Source: Planctomycetota bacterium
GTDB taxonomy: Bacteria > Planctomycetota > UBA11346
Length of the DNA: 64,000 bases
Assembly (NCBI GenBank): GCA_013816485.1
Contig: JACDEI010000004.1
Location: 1 to 64,000 of the forward strand
Direction of reading: 5' to 3'
Position numbers and translations under genes: made by a program. Under the pieces are notes generated by a model. That model ran no database searches and was not told the DNA's origin. It saw only the letters and a program-made list of their open reading frames with translations. Below are positions 8,290 through 18,051 of the stretch, piece after piece (position 1 is the first letter of the stretch; each line of letters opens with the position of its first letter).

Positions 8290-9635
8290 CGAGCGACCTG
8301 AACCCGCTTGGCGATGACGAACTCGCACTGCTGGTCGACCACTACCTCGACGGCGAGTTGTCGCCAGTGGACCGTAGCCGCCTGACCAGCGACATGGTAT
8401 TGGCCCGACGTTTCATCGCCGAACTGCGCTTCCAGGGGCGGGTCGGCGGACTGTTGAAACCCGACGGCCGCACGCTGCTCGGACAAGTGGAGGATGCCCT
8501 CGCCTTGGACCGCTCCACCGAGCTTGCCGATCGCGTGCTGGCCAAGCTGCCGGAACGACGCCGACCAGTTTCCTGGTGGCGTCTGGCTGCGGGAACCGCA
8601 CTCGCCGCCAGCTTGATCGCGGTAATCAGCCTGGTCGGCAGCGGCTCGTTCGGCAGCGGCTCGTTCGGCAACACACCCAATGGCGTGACCGCGGCGGTTG
8701 CCGATGGCGTCAACGCGCCGAGCGAACCACGCACACTGAAAACCGGCGCGCTGCTCACGCTGGACGTCAACCAGGAAGCGCAGGTCGCGTTCACCGATGG
8801 CACGCGCATGGATCTGGGCGCGACCTCGGCCGTACGTCTGTCGGGCATCGATCAGGGCGGTGCCCGCATCGCGCTGGAAAACGGCTCTCTCAGCGCCGAA
8901 GTCACCAAGCAGCCCAAAGGTTCGCACTTCCAGGTGCAGACCAAGGAAGCGCTGCTGACCGTGCTTGGCACCAAGTTCACGGCGACCAAATATCCCTGGG
9001 GCACACGCGTCGAGGTCACCGAGGGCCGCGTGCGCACCAAACGCGAAACCGATGACAAAGAAGTCGAGGTTGGTGCCGGCAGCCGCGTCGATGTCGGCCC
9101 AGGGCCCATGGACCTGCAACCGATCCGCCCGCCGCTGCCCACGGAAGCGCTCGTCCTGGAACCCATCGCCGATTCGGTGGTGGTCGGCGGCAAGTACGGC
9201 AATGAGAATCGCGGTACACGTCCTGGGCATGTGGTCACCAGCCCGAAGACCCGGAAGGATGAACTGCGCGACTACTACCTGCGCTTCGATCTGACGCAGG
9301 TGAGGGAAGCTCCCTCCAGCGCCAAACTCCACCTGCACCTGACGCTGCTCAAACGTCGCGACCTGAAGCTGCACCTCGCCCGCGTCGATTCGTCATGGGG
9401 TGAAACCACCATCACCTGGAACAACCGCCCGCCGCTCGGCGAGAACGTCGCCGAGTGGACACCCGACCGCCAAGACAGTCCGATCGATCTGACGGCGTTC
9501 GTGACGACCAATCTCGGCAAGGTCGTTGACCTCTGCCTGCATATCGACGAGGCGGAGAAACCCGATGCCATCGTCGGCTTCCACACCCGCGAAGCCGCAC
9601 CGATCCTGCGGCCGCGCTTGGTAATCGAACAGTAA
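8286..9635 (+). CDS. FecR-like membrane regulator with C-terminal DNRLRE/CBM96-like domain
   Basis: A 449-residue one-pass membrane protein. Residues 1-95 are cytoplasmic, with an anti-sigma-like start (DDELALLVDHYLDGELS). A transmembrane helix spans about 97-118. It is followed by a GSGSFGSGSF linker and a FecR domain at about 150-270 (gain of beta strands around LDVNQEAQVAFTDGTRMDLG and TVLGTKFTAT). The last 150 residues (EPIADSVVVGG..., DYYLRFDL, SWGETTITWNNRPP) match the DNRLRE/CBM96 family of carbohydrate-binding modules. The start at 8286 overlaps the sigma stop (ATGA); the longer frame is a read-back through sigma. The simplest reading is an anti-sigma regulator whose outer domain senses polysaccharide, controlling the sulfatase genes with which it is co-transcribed. 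Both the sensing role and the target are inference. Confidence 0.9.
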   Translation: MTSDLNPLGDDELALLVDHYLDGELSPVDRSRLTSDMVLARRFIAELRFQGRVGGLLKPDGRTLLGQVEDALALDRSTELADRVLAKLPERRRPVSWWRLAAGTALAASLIAVISLVGSGSFGSGSFGNTPNGVTAAVADGVNAPSEPRTLKTGALLTLDVNQEAQVAFTDGTRMDLGATSAVRLSGIDQGGARIALENGSLSAEVTKQPKGSHFQVQTKEALLTVLGTKFTATKYPWGTRVEVTEGRVRTKRETDDKEVEVGAGSRVDVGPGPMDLQPIRPPLPTEALVLEPIADSVVVGGKYGNENRGTRPGHVVTSPKTRKDELRDYYLRFDLTQVREAPSSAKLHLHLTLLKRRDLKLHLARVDSSWGETTITWNNRPPLGENVAEWTPDRQDSPIDLTAFVTTNLGKVVDLCLHIDEAEKPDAIVGFHTREAAPILRPRLVIEQ

Positions 9636-9665
9636 CTGCCCGTGGGCTCCCGCACCGGCGCGGCA

Positions 9666-9737
9666 CCGAGTCCTTGAGAGCGGTGATTGCGACCTGCCGA
9701 GTCAAGTTTGGCGCAGTCGCCGCTCTCAAGGACTCGG
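9666..9737. repeat. 18-bp inverted repeat after the FecR gene
   Basis: Perfect 18-bp arms at 9666-9683 and 9720-9737 with a 36-nt loop. The arms read CCGAGTCCTTGAGAGCGG and its complement. It lies 30 nt after the FecR stop, in the 349-nt gene-free stretch 9636-9984, which is filled by this element, the CACGAAG element and a terminator. No poly-U follows, so it is not a simple terminator. Confidence 0.85.
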
Positions 9738-9753
9738 GGGTGTGGGGGCGCAA

Positions 9754-9912
9754 CCCAATGGCGTAAACCTGAGCCAGGCTACCAGAAAAATTCCGCCACG
9801 AAGCCACGAAGGAATCACCTCACAAGCGGTCGAAACGACTCTTCTTCTCTCGTCTTCGTGTCTTCGTGCCTTCGTGGCGAAAAATCTTTTTCATTGGCTT
9901 TACGCCATTGGG
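9754..9912. repeat. Nested CACGAAG-word inverted repeat, copy 1
   Basis: Outer arms of 14 bp (9754-9767 and 9899-9912; CCCAATGGCGTAAA and complement) enclose inner arms made of the heptamer CACGAAG: left GCCACGAAGCCACGAAGG at 9795-9812, right at 9851-9878 with three to four words. A second element with the same inner word and the same nested plan occurs at 35329-35517. Confidence 0.88.
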
Positions 9913-9936
9913 CGCGGCCCCCATAGCAAAAAGTCT

Positions 9937-10005
9937 AACGGGGCTCTGCCCCATAATGGCCCATCGGGCTGGGGCGGAGCCCCGTTAGTTTTTCTTTTTC
10001 TTTTT
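9937..10005. terminator. Bidirectional intrinsic terminator between convergent genes
   Basis: A 16-bp stem (9937-9952 and 9971-9986, one G-T wobble) with an 18-nt loop is followed on the plus strand by a long T-rich tract (9989-10007), and on the minus strand by TTTTT a few bases after the stem. It ends the rightward sigma/FecR operon and the leftward thioredoxin-like gene. The plus-strand T-tract is also the last coding part of the leftward gene. Confidence 0.85.
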
Positions 10006-11274
10006 CTTGTTGTCGGCCGGGACCTCGTACTGGCCTTCGAGCATGAAAGCCACGCCCATCGGCGCCGGTAGATAATCGTTCTTGTCGCGGCCACCCTTGC
10101 GCGTCCCGGCACCCACCAGTTCGAAGAAGACGAAGCGGTTGGCCTGGGTGTCGAAGACCGCCTTGCCATGCAGCGTGCAGGCGAAGCCATAGACCCCAGG
10201 CACATCGACGCGGTGATCGCCGTAGATCAGCAACTGCGGCGGCGAGGTCGTGGGAACCACGTACCCCTCCGACGCCTCCTCGGTCACCGCTTCGCCGTGC
10301 AGGCGCACAGTGACTAGGCTGCCGCTGGTGCCGACCACCTCGGTGGTCAGCCACGCGCTTTTGATCGCCGCGTCGCTCTTGTAGCCGGAGTTGTTGCCCT
10401 TGGTGAAGTCGACCAGGTAGCGACGCGCGAGGCGTTTGACCGTGGCCTCGGCGACTTGGCCCTTGGCCAAGCCGGATGCGGGCAGGAAGTCGCGCGCCTC
10501 CTTGGCGCTCAGATCAAGATAGAGGTGGTTCCACATGCGCCGCTCGTCGGCTTTCTCGCGCGGCAAATCGCGCGAGAGCTCGCGCGGCAAATCGCGACCG
10601 ACGACATAGAGGAACAGTCCGGATTTCGCCGCGACTTCGGGCCAGGTCGGGCCGGGTACCTGTGCCGCGATCGGTTTCGGTTTGTAGCCCTTCTCCTTCA
10701 CCATCCCGTCCCACTTGGCGAGCGCCTCCTTGATCAACGTCACCACCGGTGGTTTGGGCCGCGAGATGAAGTGGAAGCCGAGGTTCTGTCCATCGGGTCC
10801 GAAAATGTAGAGACCATGTGCTCGGCCACCCTCTCTTGGACCACCCGCAGCGTGAAACCACTCCGATGCCGGCGATCTGCCGGTGGCCAATGTCCACACC
10901 TCGGCGGTGGTGCAGACGAACTGTTTGCACAACTCCTGCACCTCGGGATCGGAGTAGACTTCCTTGCGGGCGATCACGGTGTTGATCGACGGCGCGAAGT
11001 CGGGCAGGCCGAGTGGATTTCCCTGATCGGACCACAACAGGATCGGCCGCTGCAACGCCTTGGCCTCGGCCACCGCGGTCATCAGATCGTTCCGCCATCC
11101 GATGTCCTTCCAGCGCAGTTCCTCGGGCGTCGGCCGCACCAGATCGACCATCGCCTTGTAGTTCTTGTCGTCGAGTTTGGGCAGCTCGGATGCGCCAGGA
11201 GTCGGCTTACTGGGTTTCGCCGGTTCGGCCGTGGCGGCGACGGTGCAGAGGAGCAACAAACAGAACCAGTGCAT
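9985..11274 (-). CDS. Secreted protein of unknown function, thioredoxin-like N-terminal half
   Basis: A 429-residue protein with a signal peptide (residues 1-16, WFCLLLLCTVAATA). Residues about 60-200 have the spacing of a thioredoxin-like fold (RPILLWSDQG..., SDPEVQELCKQFVCTTAEVW, GLYIFGPDGQNLGFHFI), but no CxxC pair is visible, so no redox role can be assigned. The rest is unrecognised. The C-terminus ends NKKKKKKN because the coding strand runs through the T-rich tract of the terminator on the opposite strand; this tail is probably a by-product of the overlap. It is the third gene of a leftward group after the DUF1592 and DUF1552 genes, separated from them by a 178-bp interspersed repeat. 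Confidence 0.8.
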   Translation of the reverse strand: MHWFCLLLLCTVAATAEPAKPSKPTPGASELPKLDDKNYKAMVDLVRPTPEELRWKDIGWRNDLMTAVAEAKALQRPILLWSDQGNPLGLPDFAPSINTVIARKEVYSDPEVQELCKQFVCTTAEVWTLATGRSPASEWFHAAGGPREGGRAHGLYIFGPDGQNLGFHFISRPKPPVVTLIKEALAKWDGMVKEKGYKPKPIAAQVPGPTWPEVAAKSGLFLYVVGRDLPRELSRDLPREKADERRMWNHLYLDLSAKEARDFLPASGLAKGQVAEATVKRLARRYLVDFTKGNNSGYKSDAAIKSAWLTTEVVGTSGSLVTVRLHGEAVTEEASEGYVVPTTSPPQLLIYGDHRVDVPGVYGFACTLHGKAVFDTQANRFVFFELVGAGTRKGGRDKNDYLPAPMGVAFMLEGQYEVPADNKKKKKKN

Positions 11275-11311
11275 GGATCCTCCAGGAAATTTAGGGAATC
11301 AGAAAACTCTC

Positions 11312-11488
11312 GTAACTACTCAGGCTTGGGGCCCCGTCGCCGCGCGATGGGGCGGGCGCCCGAGTGGCGATGGGCGGATACCATGGGCGTAGCCCATCCG
11401 CCCACGAGTGAGGAGGCGAAGCCGACGAACCCGAACCACGACCAAGCCCGTGGGGGCAGGCCCGCAGGGCCGTGGGGGGCGAAGCCCC

Positions 11489-11489
<1 letters not shown>
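11312..11489 (-). repeat. Interspersed GTGGGCGGAT-core repeat, copy 1
   Basis: About 178 bp, nearly identical in layout to 15400-15576 and present in the opposite orientation at 45815-45967 and in 30010-30530. It contains nested palindromes: GGGCGGAT...ATGGGC/GCCCATCCGCCC, GCCCGTGGGGGC and GGCGAAGCCCCT. It fills the 11275-11488 spacer and stops exactly at the stop codon of the DUF1552 gene. No transposase is encoded, so it resembles a non-autonomous or REP-type element. Confidence 0.88.
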
Positions 11490-12901
<1,412 letters not shown>

Positions 12902-12932
12902 GAGTACTCCTGGGGATGATCTGCAAAGCTTC

Positions 12933-13032
12933 GAGCTACGAGCTACGAGCTGCGAGTTTGGGAGCCGCTTCGCTCCAATAAGAAAAACGACGATCCACCA
13001 TTCCCCAGCTCGCAGCTCGCAGCTCGTCGCTC
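12933..13032. repeat. GAGCTRC-word hairpin between DUF1592 and DUF1552 genes
   Basis: 24-bp arms at 12933-12956 and 13009-13032 with two mismatches and a 52-nt loop. The arms consist of three tandem heptamers GAGCTAC/GAGCTGC plus GAG. The right arm contains the stop codon of the DUF1592 gene (13031-13033). It may tune read-through from the cytochrome gene to its DUF1552 partner. A related sequence is found in the palindrome at 42539-42602. Confidence 0.88.
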
Positions 13033-15397
13033 ATCGCGAATTCCGGCGATTGAGGAACGGAAAACTGGTGACGATGTTGGTGACCAGGCTTGAGAAACGG
13101 TACTGATCCCGCTCCACGGCCTGAGCCAATTGGTCGAGTGTGTCGTCGTCGTGGTCCTGCAGGCTGCGGCCAAGGGCGAAGGTCAGCAGTTTTCCGCTGA
13201 GTGTGCGGACGAAGTCCGCTTTGTTGGCCATCAGCATGTTCTTGAACTCCACCGGCCCATTGAACGACTGTCCGCCCGGCAGCGAACCCGACGCATCGAC
13301 CGCCACACTGCCCTCACGATCGCGCCAGCGGCCGATGCCATCGAAGTTCTCGAAGCCGAAACCGATTTGATCCATGCGTTGGTGGCAGGAGGAACAGGTC
13401 GGATCAGCGCGATGCCGCTCCATCTGCTGACGCAAGGTGAGGCCGGCTGCTCCCGCCTTGTCCGGTGCGGGCAGCGGAGCCACCCCAGGCGGGGGTGGTG
13501 GTGGCGGATCGCCCAGGATCTGTTCGAGGATCCACTGGCCACGTTTGACCGGGCTGGTGCGGGTCGGGCCCGAGGAGACGGTGAGGATGCTCGCCATCGA
13601 CAACACGCCGCCACGGTTGCGGTCGCTCAGCTTGACCTTGCGCATCTGTGGGCCGCTGACGCCAGCGATGCCGTAGTGCTTGGCCAAACGTTCATTGAGG
13701 AAGGTGTAATCGCTGTCGAGGAATTCCAGGACGCTGCGGTCCTCACGCATCACCGTTTCAAAGAACATCGCCGCCTCGTCGTACATCGCCTTGCGTAGGT
13801 TCTTGTCGAAATCGGGGAACGCGGTCGGATCGGGTTGGTGGCCGTCAAGACTACGCAATCTCAACCACTGCTCGGCGAAGGTGTCGACCAGGGCGCGGGA
13901 CTTGGGGCTTTGCAGCATCCGCCGGGCCTGCTGGTCGAGCGTCGTAGGATCACGCAACTTCCCTGCCTTCGCCAGATCGAACAACTCGTCATCAGGCATG
14001 GACGACCACAAAAAATAGGACAGGCGCGAGGCCAGTTCCCAATCGCCGATCGGATTGATGGCACCCGATTTCCCCGGCTGTTCCTGTTCCAAGCGATAGA
14101 GGAAGAACGGTGAGATGAGCACGCCTTCGAGTGCAACCCGGACCGCACCGTTGAAGGTCTCGCCCTCCTGCTCAGCGAGATCGAACAACGTCAGCAGGCG
14201 GTCGAGTTTGGCTTTGGTAACCGGCTGGCGGAAAGCGCGGGTGGCGAAACGTTCGATGATGACGCGCGCGGCATCGCGCTTGGCCAAGTCGGGTCCCGGC
14301 TTACTGATAAAGATGCGCTTGTGGCTCTCTGGCAACGCTGGGCTTGGCGGACCGGTCAGTTCAACCTGGTCGATGATCAGGGCGCGCGTACCCGGTTTGC
14401 CCGCCGCAGCGGAGGGCCGGGACGATGTGGCGGCGGGCGCGGCCTCGGTGTGGGGATTGGCAAAACACACGGCGATCTGGTTCGCGCCCTTCACCAACGA
14501 CAGCGTCGCCGAAACGGTAGCGGGTGAGGTCTTGCGGGCAGTGACCTTGAACTCCTTCACTGGTTCGTTGCCGACCTTGATCACCATGCGCACCGGTTCA
14601 TTGCCGGCCTGCTCAGCACCGGCCTTGACCTTCAGCGTATATTTTCCGTCGGCAGGCGCGGCGATGTCGATATGGACCTCGCCGATGGCGGTGAAGGTCC
14701 GCTCCTGGCCGTCAGCCTTGCCCGCGACCGGCTTGCCCTCAATGCGCGCCGGCAGTTGTTCACCAGTCAACTTGAGGGTGATCCGTTCCTCGACGATCGC
14801 CTGGTCGAGGATCTTGTTGGCGGCATCCAGGTACTTTTCCAACAGAATCGGCGACAGTGACAACACGTCGCCGATATTGTCGAACCCATCACCGACATCG
14901 TCGGCCGGGAAGGTCGCCGCCAATTTGGGATCGAATCCGAACAGGTCACGGATGGTGTTGTCGTATTCCGTACGGTTGAGTCGGCGGATGGTGACGCGAC
15001 CGGGATCCGGTGGACCAACGGGGCGCTTGAGGATCGCGAGCCCCTTCATCAGTCGCTGCATTTCTTCGGCGGACGGCTGCGGAGATTTTTCCGGCGGCAT
15101 CTCTCTGACACGCAAGCGATCGAAAACGCCGCGCCAGATCTTGTTGGCATTGCGAGCGGCATCGTCGTTGGTGATGGTGGCGAGATTCAACTCGCCTTTC
15201 TGCTTCTTCTCACCGTGGCACTCGTAGCAGTAGGTCGCGAGCAGCGGTTTGAGATCGCGCTCATACGCCACCGTCGCCGAAGACGACTCCACCGCGGCGA
15301 GGGTCGTTCCCAGGACCACCAGCAGGCTCAAGCGCAACGCGAGCACTCCACCCGGGACGGCCACGGCGGCCCCCTCACGGCGGCTAGGGAAATACAT
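13031..15397 (-). CDS. DUF1592-type planctomycete cytochrome (PSCyt1/DUF1587/1592/1588/1585)
   Basis: A 788-residue secreted c-type cytochrome-like protein. A signal or anchor helix covers residues 17-36 and the haem motif is CYECH at 57-61. The series of planctomycete domains follows: DUF1587 (NRTEYDNTIRDLFG near 140), a carbohydrate-binding-like beta domain near 200-310, DUF1592 (LSYFLWSSMPDDELFDLA), DUF1588 (LFDLAEQEG and RGGVLSMASILTVSSGPTRTSPVKRG) and DUF1585 near the C-terminus, with a CSSCH second haem motif. Such proteins are thought to act in electron transfer during extracellular polymer degradation, without proof. The frame is open to 15604, but that extension is translated interspersed repeat, so ATG 15397 was chosen; it lies directly against the repeat boundary. 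Confidence 0.92.
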   Translation of the reverse strand: MYFPSRREGAAVAVPGGVLALRLSLLVVLGTTLAAVESSSATVAYERDLKPLLATYCYECHGEKKQKGELNLATITNDDAARNANKIWRGVFDRLRVREMPPEKSPQPSAEEMQRLMKGLAILKRPVGPPDPGRVTIRRLNRTEYDNTIRDLFGFDPKLAATFPADDVGDGFDNIGDVLSLSPILLEKYLDAANKILDQAIVEERITLKLTGEQLPARIEGKPVAGKADGQERTFTAIGEVHIDIAAPADGKYTLKVKAGAEQAGNEPVRMVIKVGNEPVKEFKVTARKTSPATVSATLSLVKGANQIAVCFANPHTEAAPAATSSRPSAAAGKPGTRALIIDQVELTGPPSPALPESHKRIFISKPGPDLAKRDAARVIIERFATRAFRQPVTKAKLDRLLTLFDLAEQEGETFNGAVRVALEGVLISPFFLYRLEQEQPGKSGAINPIGDWELASRLSYFLWSSMPDDELFDLAKAGKLRDPTTLDQQARRMLQSPKSRALVDTFAEQWLRLRSLDGHQPDPTAFPDFDKNLRKAMYDEAAMFFETVMREDRSVLEFLDSDYTFLNERLAKHYGIAGVSGPQMRKVKLSDRNRGGVLSMASILTVSSGPTRTSPVKRGQWILEQILGDPPPPPPPGVAPLPAPDKAGAAGLTLRQQMERHRADPTCSSCHQRMDQIGFGFENFDGIGRWRDREGSVAVDASGSLPGGQSFNGPVEFKNMLMANKADFVRTLSGKLLTFALGRSLQDHDDDTLDQLAQAVERDQYRFSSLVTNIVTSFPFLNRRNSR

Positions 15398-15399
15398 GA

Positions 15400-15576
15400 G
15401 TAACTGCTCTGCCCTGGGGCCCCGTCGCGAAGCGATGGGGCGGGCGCCCGAGTGGCGGTGGGCGGATAAAATGGGCGAAGCCCATCCGCCCACGGGCGAG
15501 GAGGCGAAGCCGACGGACCCGAGCCACGACCAAGCCCGTGGGGGCAGGCCTGAAAGGCCGCGGGGGCGAAGCCCCT
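15400..15576 (-). repeat. Interspersed GTGGGCGGAT-core repeat, copy 2
   Basis: About 177 bp in the same orientation as copy 1 (11312-11489) and very similar to it by eye. It abuts the start codon of the DUF1592 gene, so that gene's 5' untranslated region is made of the repeat. Strong stems are possible, including GTGGGCGGAT/ATCCGCCCAC. Confidence 0.88.
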
Positions 15577-16066
15577 GAGAAATTACATATATGAAACGAT
15601 TCATCTGCGTGGATATGCCAAATCTAGAGTTGGCATGTCAACCCACTTCGCGAGTGCCTGCTGGCCATCCGGCGCAGCCCGCAGGATACCGCCAAACGGC
15701 ACGACGGCGGAGGTACACGACGCGTTTGACCGCATGGTTGTCATTCCCCTGCATGAGCCGGGATGGTGCAGATGCACGAAGGCCGTCGGCCGGTGTGGAT
15801 TCCAGTGATTAGCCACCGCGGTGGAGATCCCACGACCGCTCATGAGCGCCAGAATTGCGCTGGCCCTCCATCGGCAGGAAAACCACTTCATCAACACGAC
15901 CGCGCCACGTCACCATGGCGCCACGCCACCACGGCACAAAGCCTTACCGACAGGCGAGATTGCACCTGATCGGTGATTCGCGCCTGACAGCAGAACGCTA
16001 CGGAGTACCCACTCTGCTTGGTGTCGTCGTGTTACAAAATCCCAGCGGCAATCGCCGTGGGCAGGA
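15577..16066. other. Gene-free spacer with one operator-like palindrome
   Basis: No convincing gene occurs in these 490 nt between the repeat upstream of the DUF1592 gene and the HEAT-sulfatase gene. One short symmetric site is visible: ATGCCAA-N8-TTGGCAT at 15615-15636, with TCTAGA in the middle. It would suit a dimeric regulator about 220 nt upstream of the DUF1592 gene. No matching site was noticed elsewhere, so this is only a candidate. Confidence 0.35.
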
Positions 16067-17854
16067 TCACTTCGCCGGTGGTTTGCGACCCAGCAGCCAC
16101 GGCACGATGCGTTTGGTGTATTCCTCGTCCTGCTTCGTCGCTTCCAGCGCGGCGCGGAACGGTGTGCGGTCGTCCAGACGCGAGATGCTGTTGGCCGCCG
16201 CCAGACGTGGCAGCCAGTCGGCCTGGGTGCTCAGCACGGTATTCAACGCGGCGACGGCCGCTGGATCGCTGCGACGACGCAGGATCGACTCGGCGGCGGC
16301 GATGCGCACGGCGATGACCGGATCGTTCAGCAAGGTGGCGAGCGCGGCTGGCTCTTCGGACAGCAACGCTGCGCCGCTCGCGCCCCACCAGCGCACCAGC
16401 GGATGGGCATCACCCAGCGACGCCGCAACGGCCGCGGCATCGCGCCCGACCTGGATGCGGTCGATCAGCGGCAGCAGGCGGGCAAGCGGGTAACGCGATT
16501 CCTCGGCCAGATGAGTCAGCGCCGGCTGGTCGCGGCGCAATTCTGCCAGCACCGTCTCTGGTGCGGCGACGCTGTCGCGGATGGCCAGCAAGCGTGCCTG
16601 CAACGCGGCGCGCAGACGGGCGAGATCCGTGGCCCGCGCGGGATCCGCCGCGAGGTTCACCACGTTGTCGGGATCGGTCGTGCGGTCGTAGAGTTCCTCG
16701 ACCGCCTTGGGTTTGAAGAACGCCGCCTGGGCCGGCGTCAGCGTGCCGGCAGCGAAGGCGTCGGCCCAGGCCTGCATCGAGGCCGCCTGCCACAGGTAGC
16801 CGAGGTGCTGGCCGTGCGGCACCAGTGGATCGTAGTTGCGGATGTAGGTGTAGCGCTGGTCGTAAACCGCGCGGCCGCTGTCGAACTTCTCGTCCATGCG
16901 GTCGCGGAAGGCGAAGCCGACGGCGGGTGCCGGTGAACGTGCAGGCCCGGCGATGGCGCGACCGTGGATACCGGACGGCAGCGCCACGCCACACCACGAC
17001 AACACCGTCGGTCCCAGGTCGATGAGGTTCACTTGGTCGTCGCACACCGTGCCCACCGCCTGCGGCGCGAGGTCCGTGAAGCGCTCGGGCACCCGGACGA
17101 CGAGCGGCACCAGCGTACCCGAATCGTAGAGGAAGCGTTTGCCACGCGGGATCGCTCCGCCGTGGTCGGAATAGTAGACCACGATGGTCGCCTCCAGCAG
17201 CCCGGCCTCTTCCAGTTCCTGGAGTTTCATTCCGACGAACGCATCCATCAGCGCGATGCGGTCGTGGTATTGGGCGATGTCCTGCCGCACCGCCGGCAGA
17301 TCGGGCAGGTAGGCCGGCACGCGCACCTTCGCCGGATCGGTGGTGAGCGGCTGACGTTTGTGCAGCGAGCTTTCGTGCGTCAGCTCGGTGTTGAACACCG
17401 CGAAGAACGGCTTGCCCGCCGGACGGTTCTTCCAGTGCGCGGTCTTGCTGCTTTCATCCCAGGATTCCTTGATGCGGTCATTGCCGACGTTGTAATCGGT
17501 CTTGGCGTTGTTGGTGCAGTAGTAGCCGGCGTCGCGCAGGTGTTCGGGAAAATAGCGCAGGTTGTCCGGGATGGGCCAACGGCTGCGCATGTTTTGCGTC
17601 CCGAGCGCTACTGCAAAGCGCGCAGTGATGATCGAACACCGCGACGGCGCGCACACTGGCGCCGCCGAACGCGCGTTGGTGTAGCGCACCCCCTGCTTGG
17701 CCATGCCATCGATGACCGGCGTGCGTGCCAACGGTTCGCCGTAACACCCCAGGTACGGGGAATTGTCCTCGCTGACGATCCACACCACGTTGGGACGCTC
17801 GACGGCGGCCAGCGACAGGACGACCAACAGCAGCAGCAGCGGACGGATGGACAT
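16067..17854 (-). CDS. Secreted sulfatase with C-terminal HEAT-like repeats (CAPSR)
   Basis: A 595-residue sulfatase. The signal peptide is about residues 1-17, SEDNSPYLGCYG (28-39) holds metal ligands, and Cys68 in CAPSRCSIITAR is the formylglycine precursor. YYSDHGG is a second metal motif. After about residue 440 the sequence becomes alanine- and leucine-rich helical pairs (ALLSEEPAALATLLNDP..., AIRVRIAAAESILR-like) resembling HEAT repeats, an accessory scaffold absent from the other sulfatases here. ATG 17854 gives a clean signal peptide; the frame extends 7 codons upstream. It is a single-gene unit, divergent from the RDD gene. Confidence 0.93.
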   Translation of the reverse strand: MSIRPLLLLLVVLSLAAVERPNVVWIVSEDNSPYLGCYGEPLARTPVIDGMAKQGVRYTNARSAAPVCAPSRCSIITARFAVALGTQNMRSRWPIPDNLRYFPEHLRDAGYYCTNNAKTDYNVGNDRIKESWDESSKTAHWKNRPAGKPFFAVFNTELTHESSLHKRQPLTTDPAKVRVPAYLPDLPAVRQDIAQYHDRIALMDAFVGMKLQELEEAGLLEATIVVYYSDHGGAIPRGKRFLYDSGTLVPLVVRVPERFTDLAPQAVGTVCDDQVNLIDLGPTVLSWCGVALPSGIHGRAIAGPARSPAPAVGFAFRDRMDEKFDSGRAVYDQRYTYIRNYDPLVPHGQHLGYLWQAASMQAWADAFAAGTLTPAQAAFFKPKAVEELYDRTTDPDNVVNLAADPARATDLARLRAALQARLLAIRDSVAAPETVLAELRRDQPALTHLAEESRYPLARLLPLIDRIQVGRDAAAVAASLGDAHPLVRWWGASGAALLSEEPAALATLLNDPVIAVRIAAAESILRRRSDPAAVAALNTVLSTQADWLPRLAAANSISRLDDRTPFRAALEATKQDEEYTKRIVPWLLGRKPPAK

Positions 17855-18051
17855 ACGATTTTCCCCTTCGTCCACCTATGACCTGGGAACGCTGAGCTTA
17901 CAGCCAAATGTCGCGGCACGACCGCTGCCTGCCCGCTCTCCGGCGGCCGGCGCAACACGCGAGGTCGACTGCCATACCGGGCGGGCCTTGCCTCTCGCGG
18001 ACGATCCCGGAGCGTCCGTCCCACCCGACCCCAGCAACTCCGCAGGACACC

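Noticed and set aside
8166-9374. Long minus-strand frame opposite the FecR gene (402 codons)
   Set aside because: Shadow of a GC-rich coding strand; no start site, no recognisable domain, and the plus strand encodes a clear FecR/CBM96-like protein.
15398-15604. N-terminal extension of the DUF1592 protein
   Set aside because: Translation of interspersed repeat DNA; identical peptide-like strings arise at other repeat copies. ATG 15397 gives a proper signal helix.
15615-15636. Sigma-54-type promoter in the TTGGCAT palindrome
   Set aside because: The GG to GC distance on the minus strand is one base short of the -24/-12 spacing; kept only as a possible operator.
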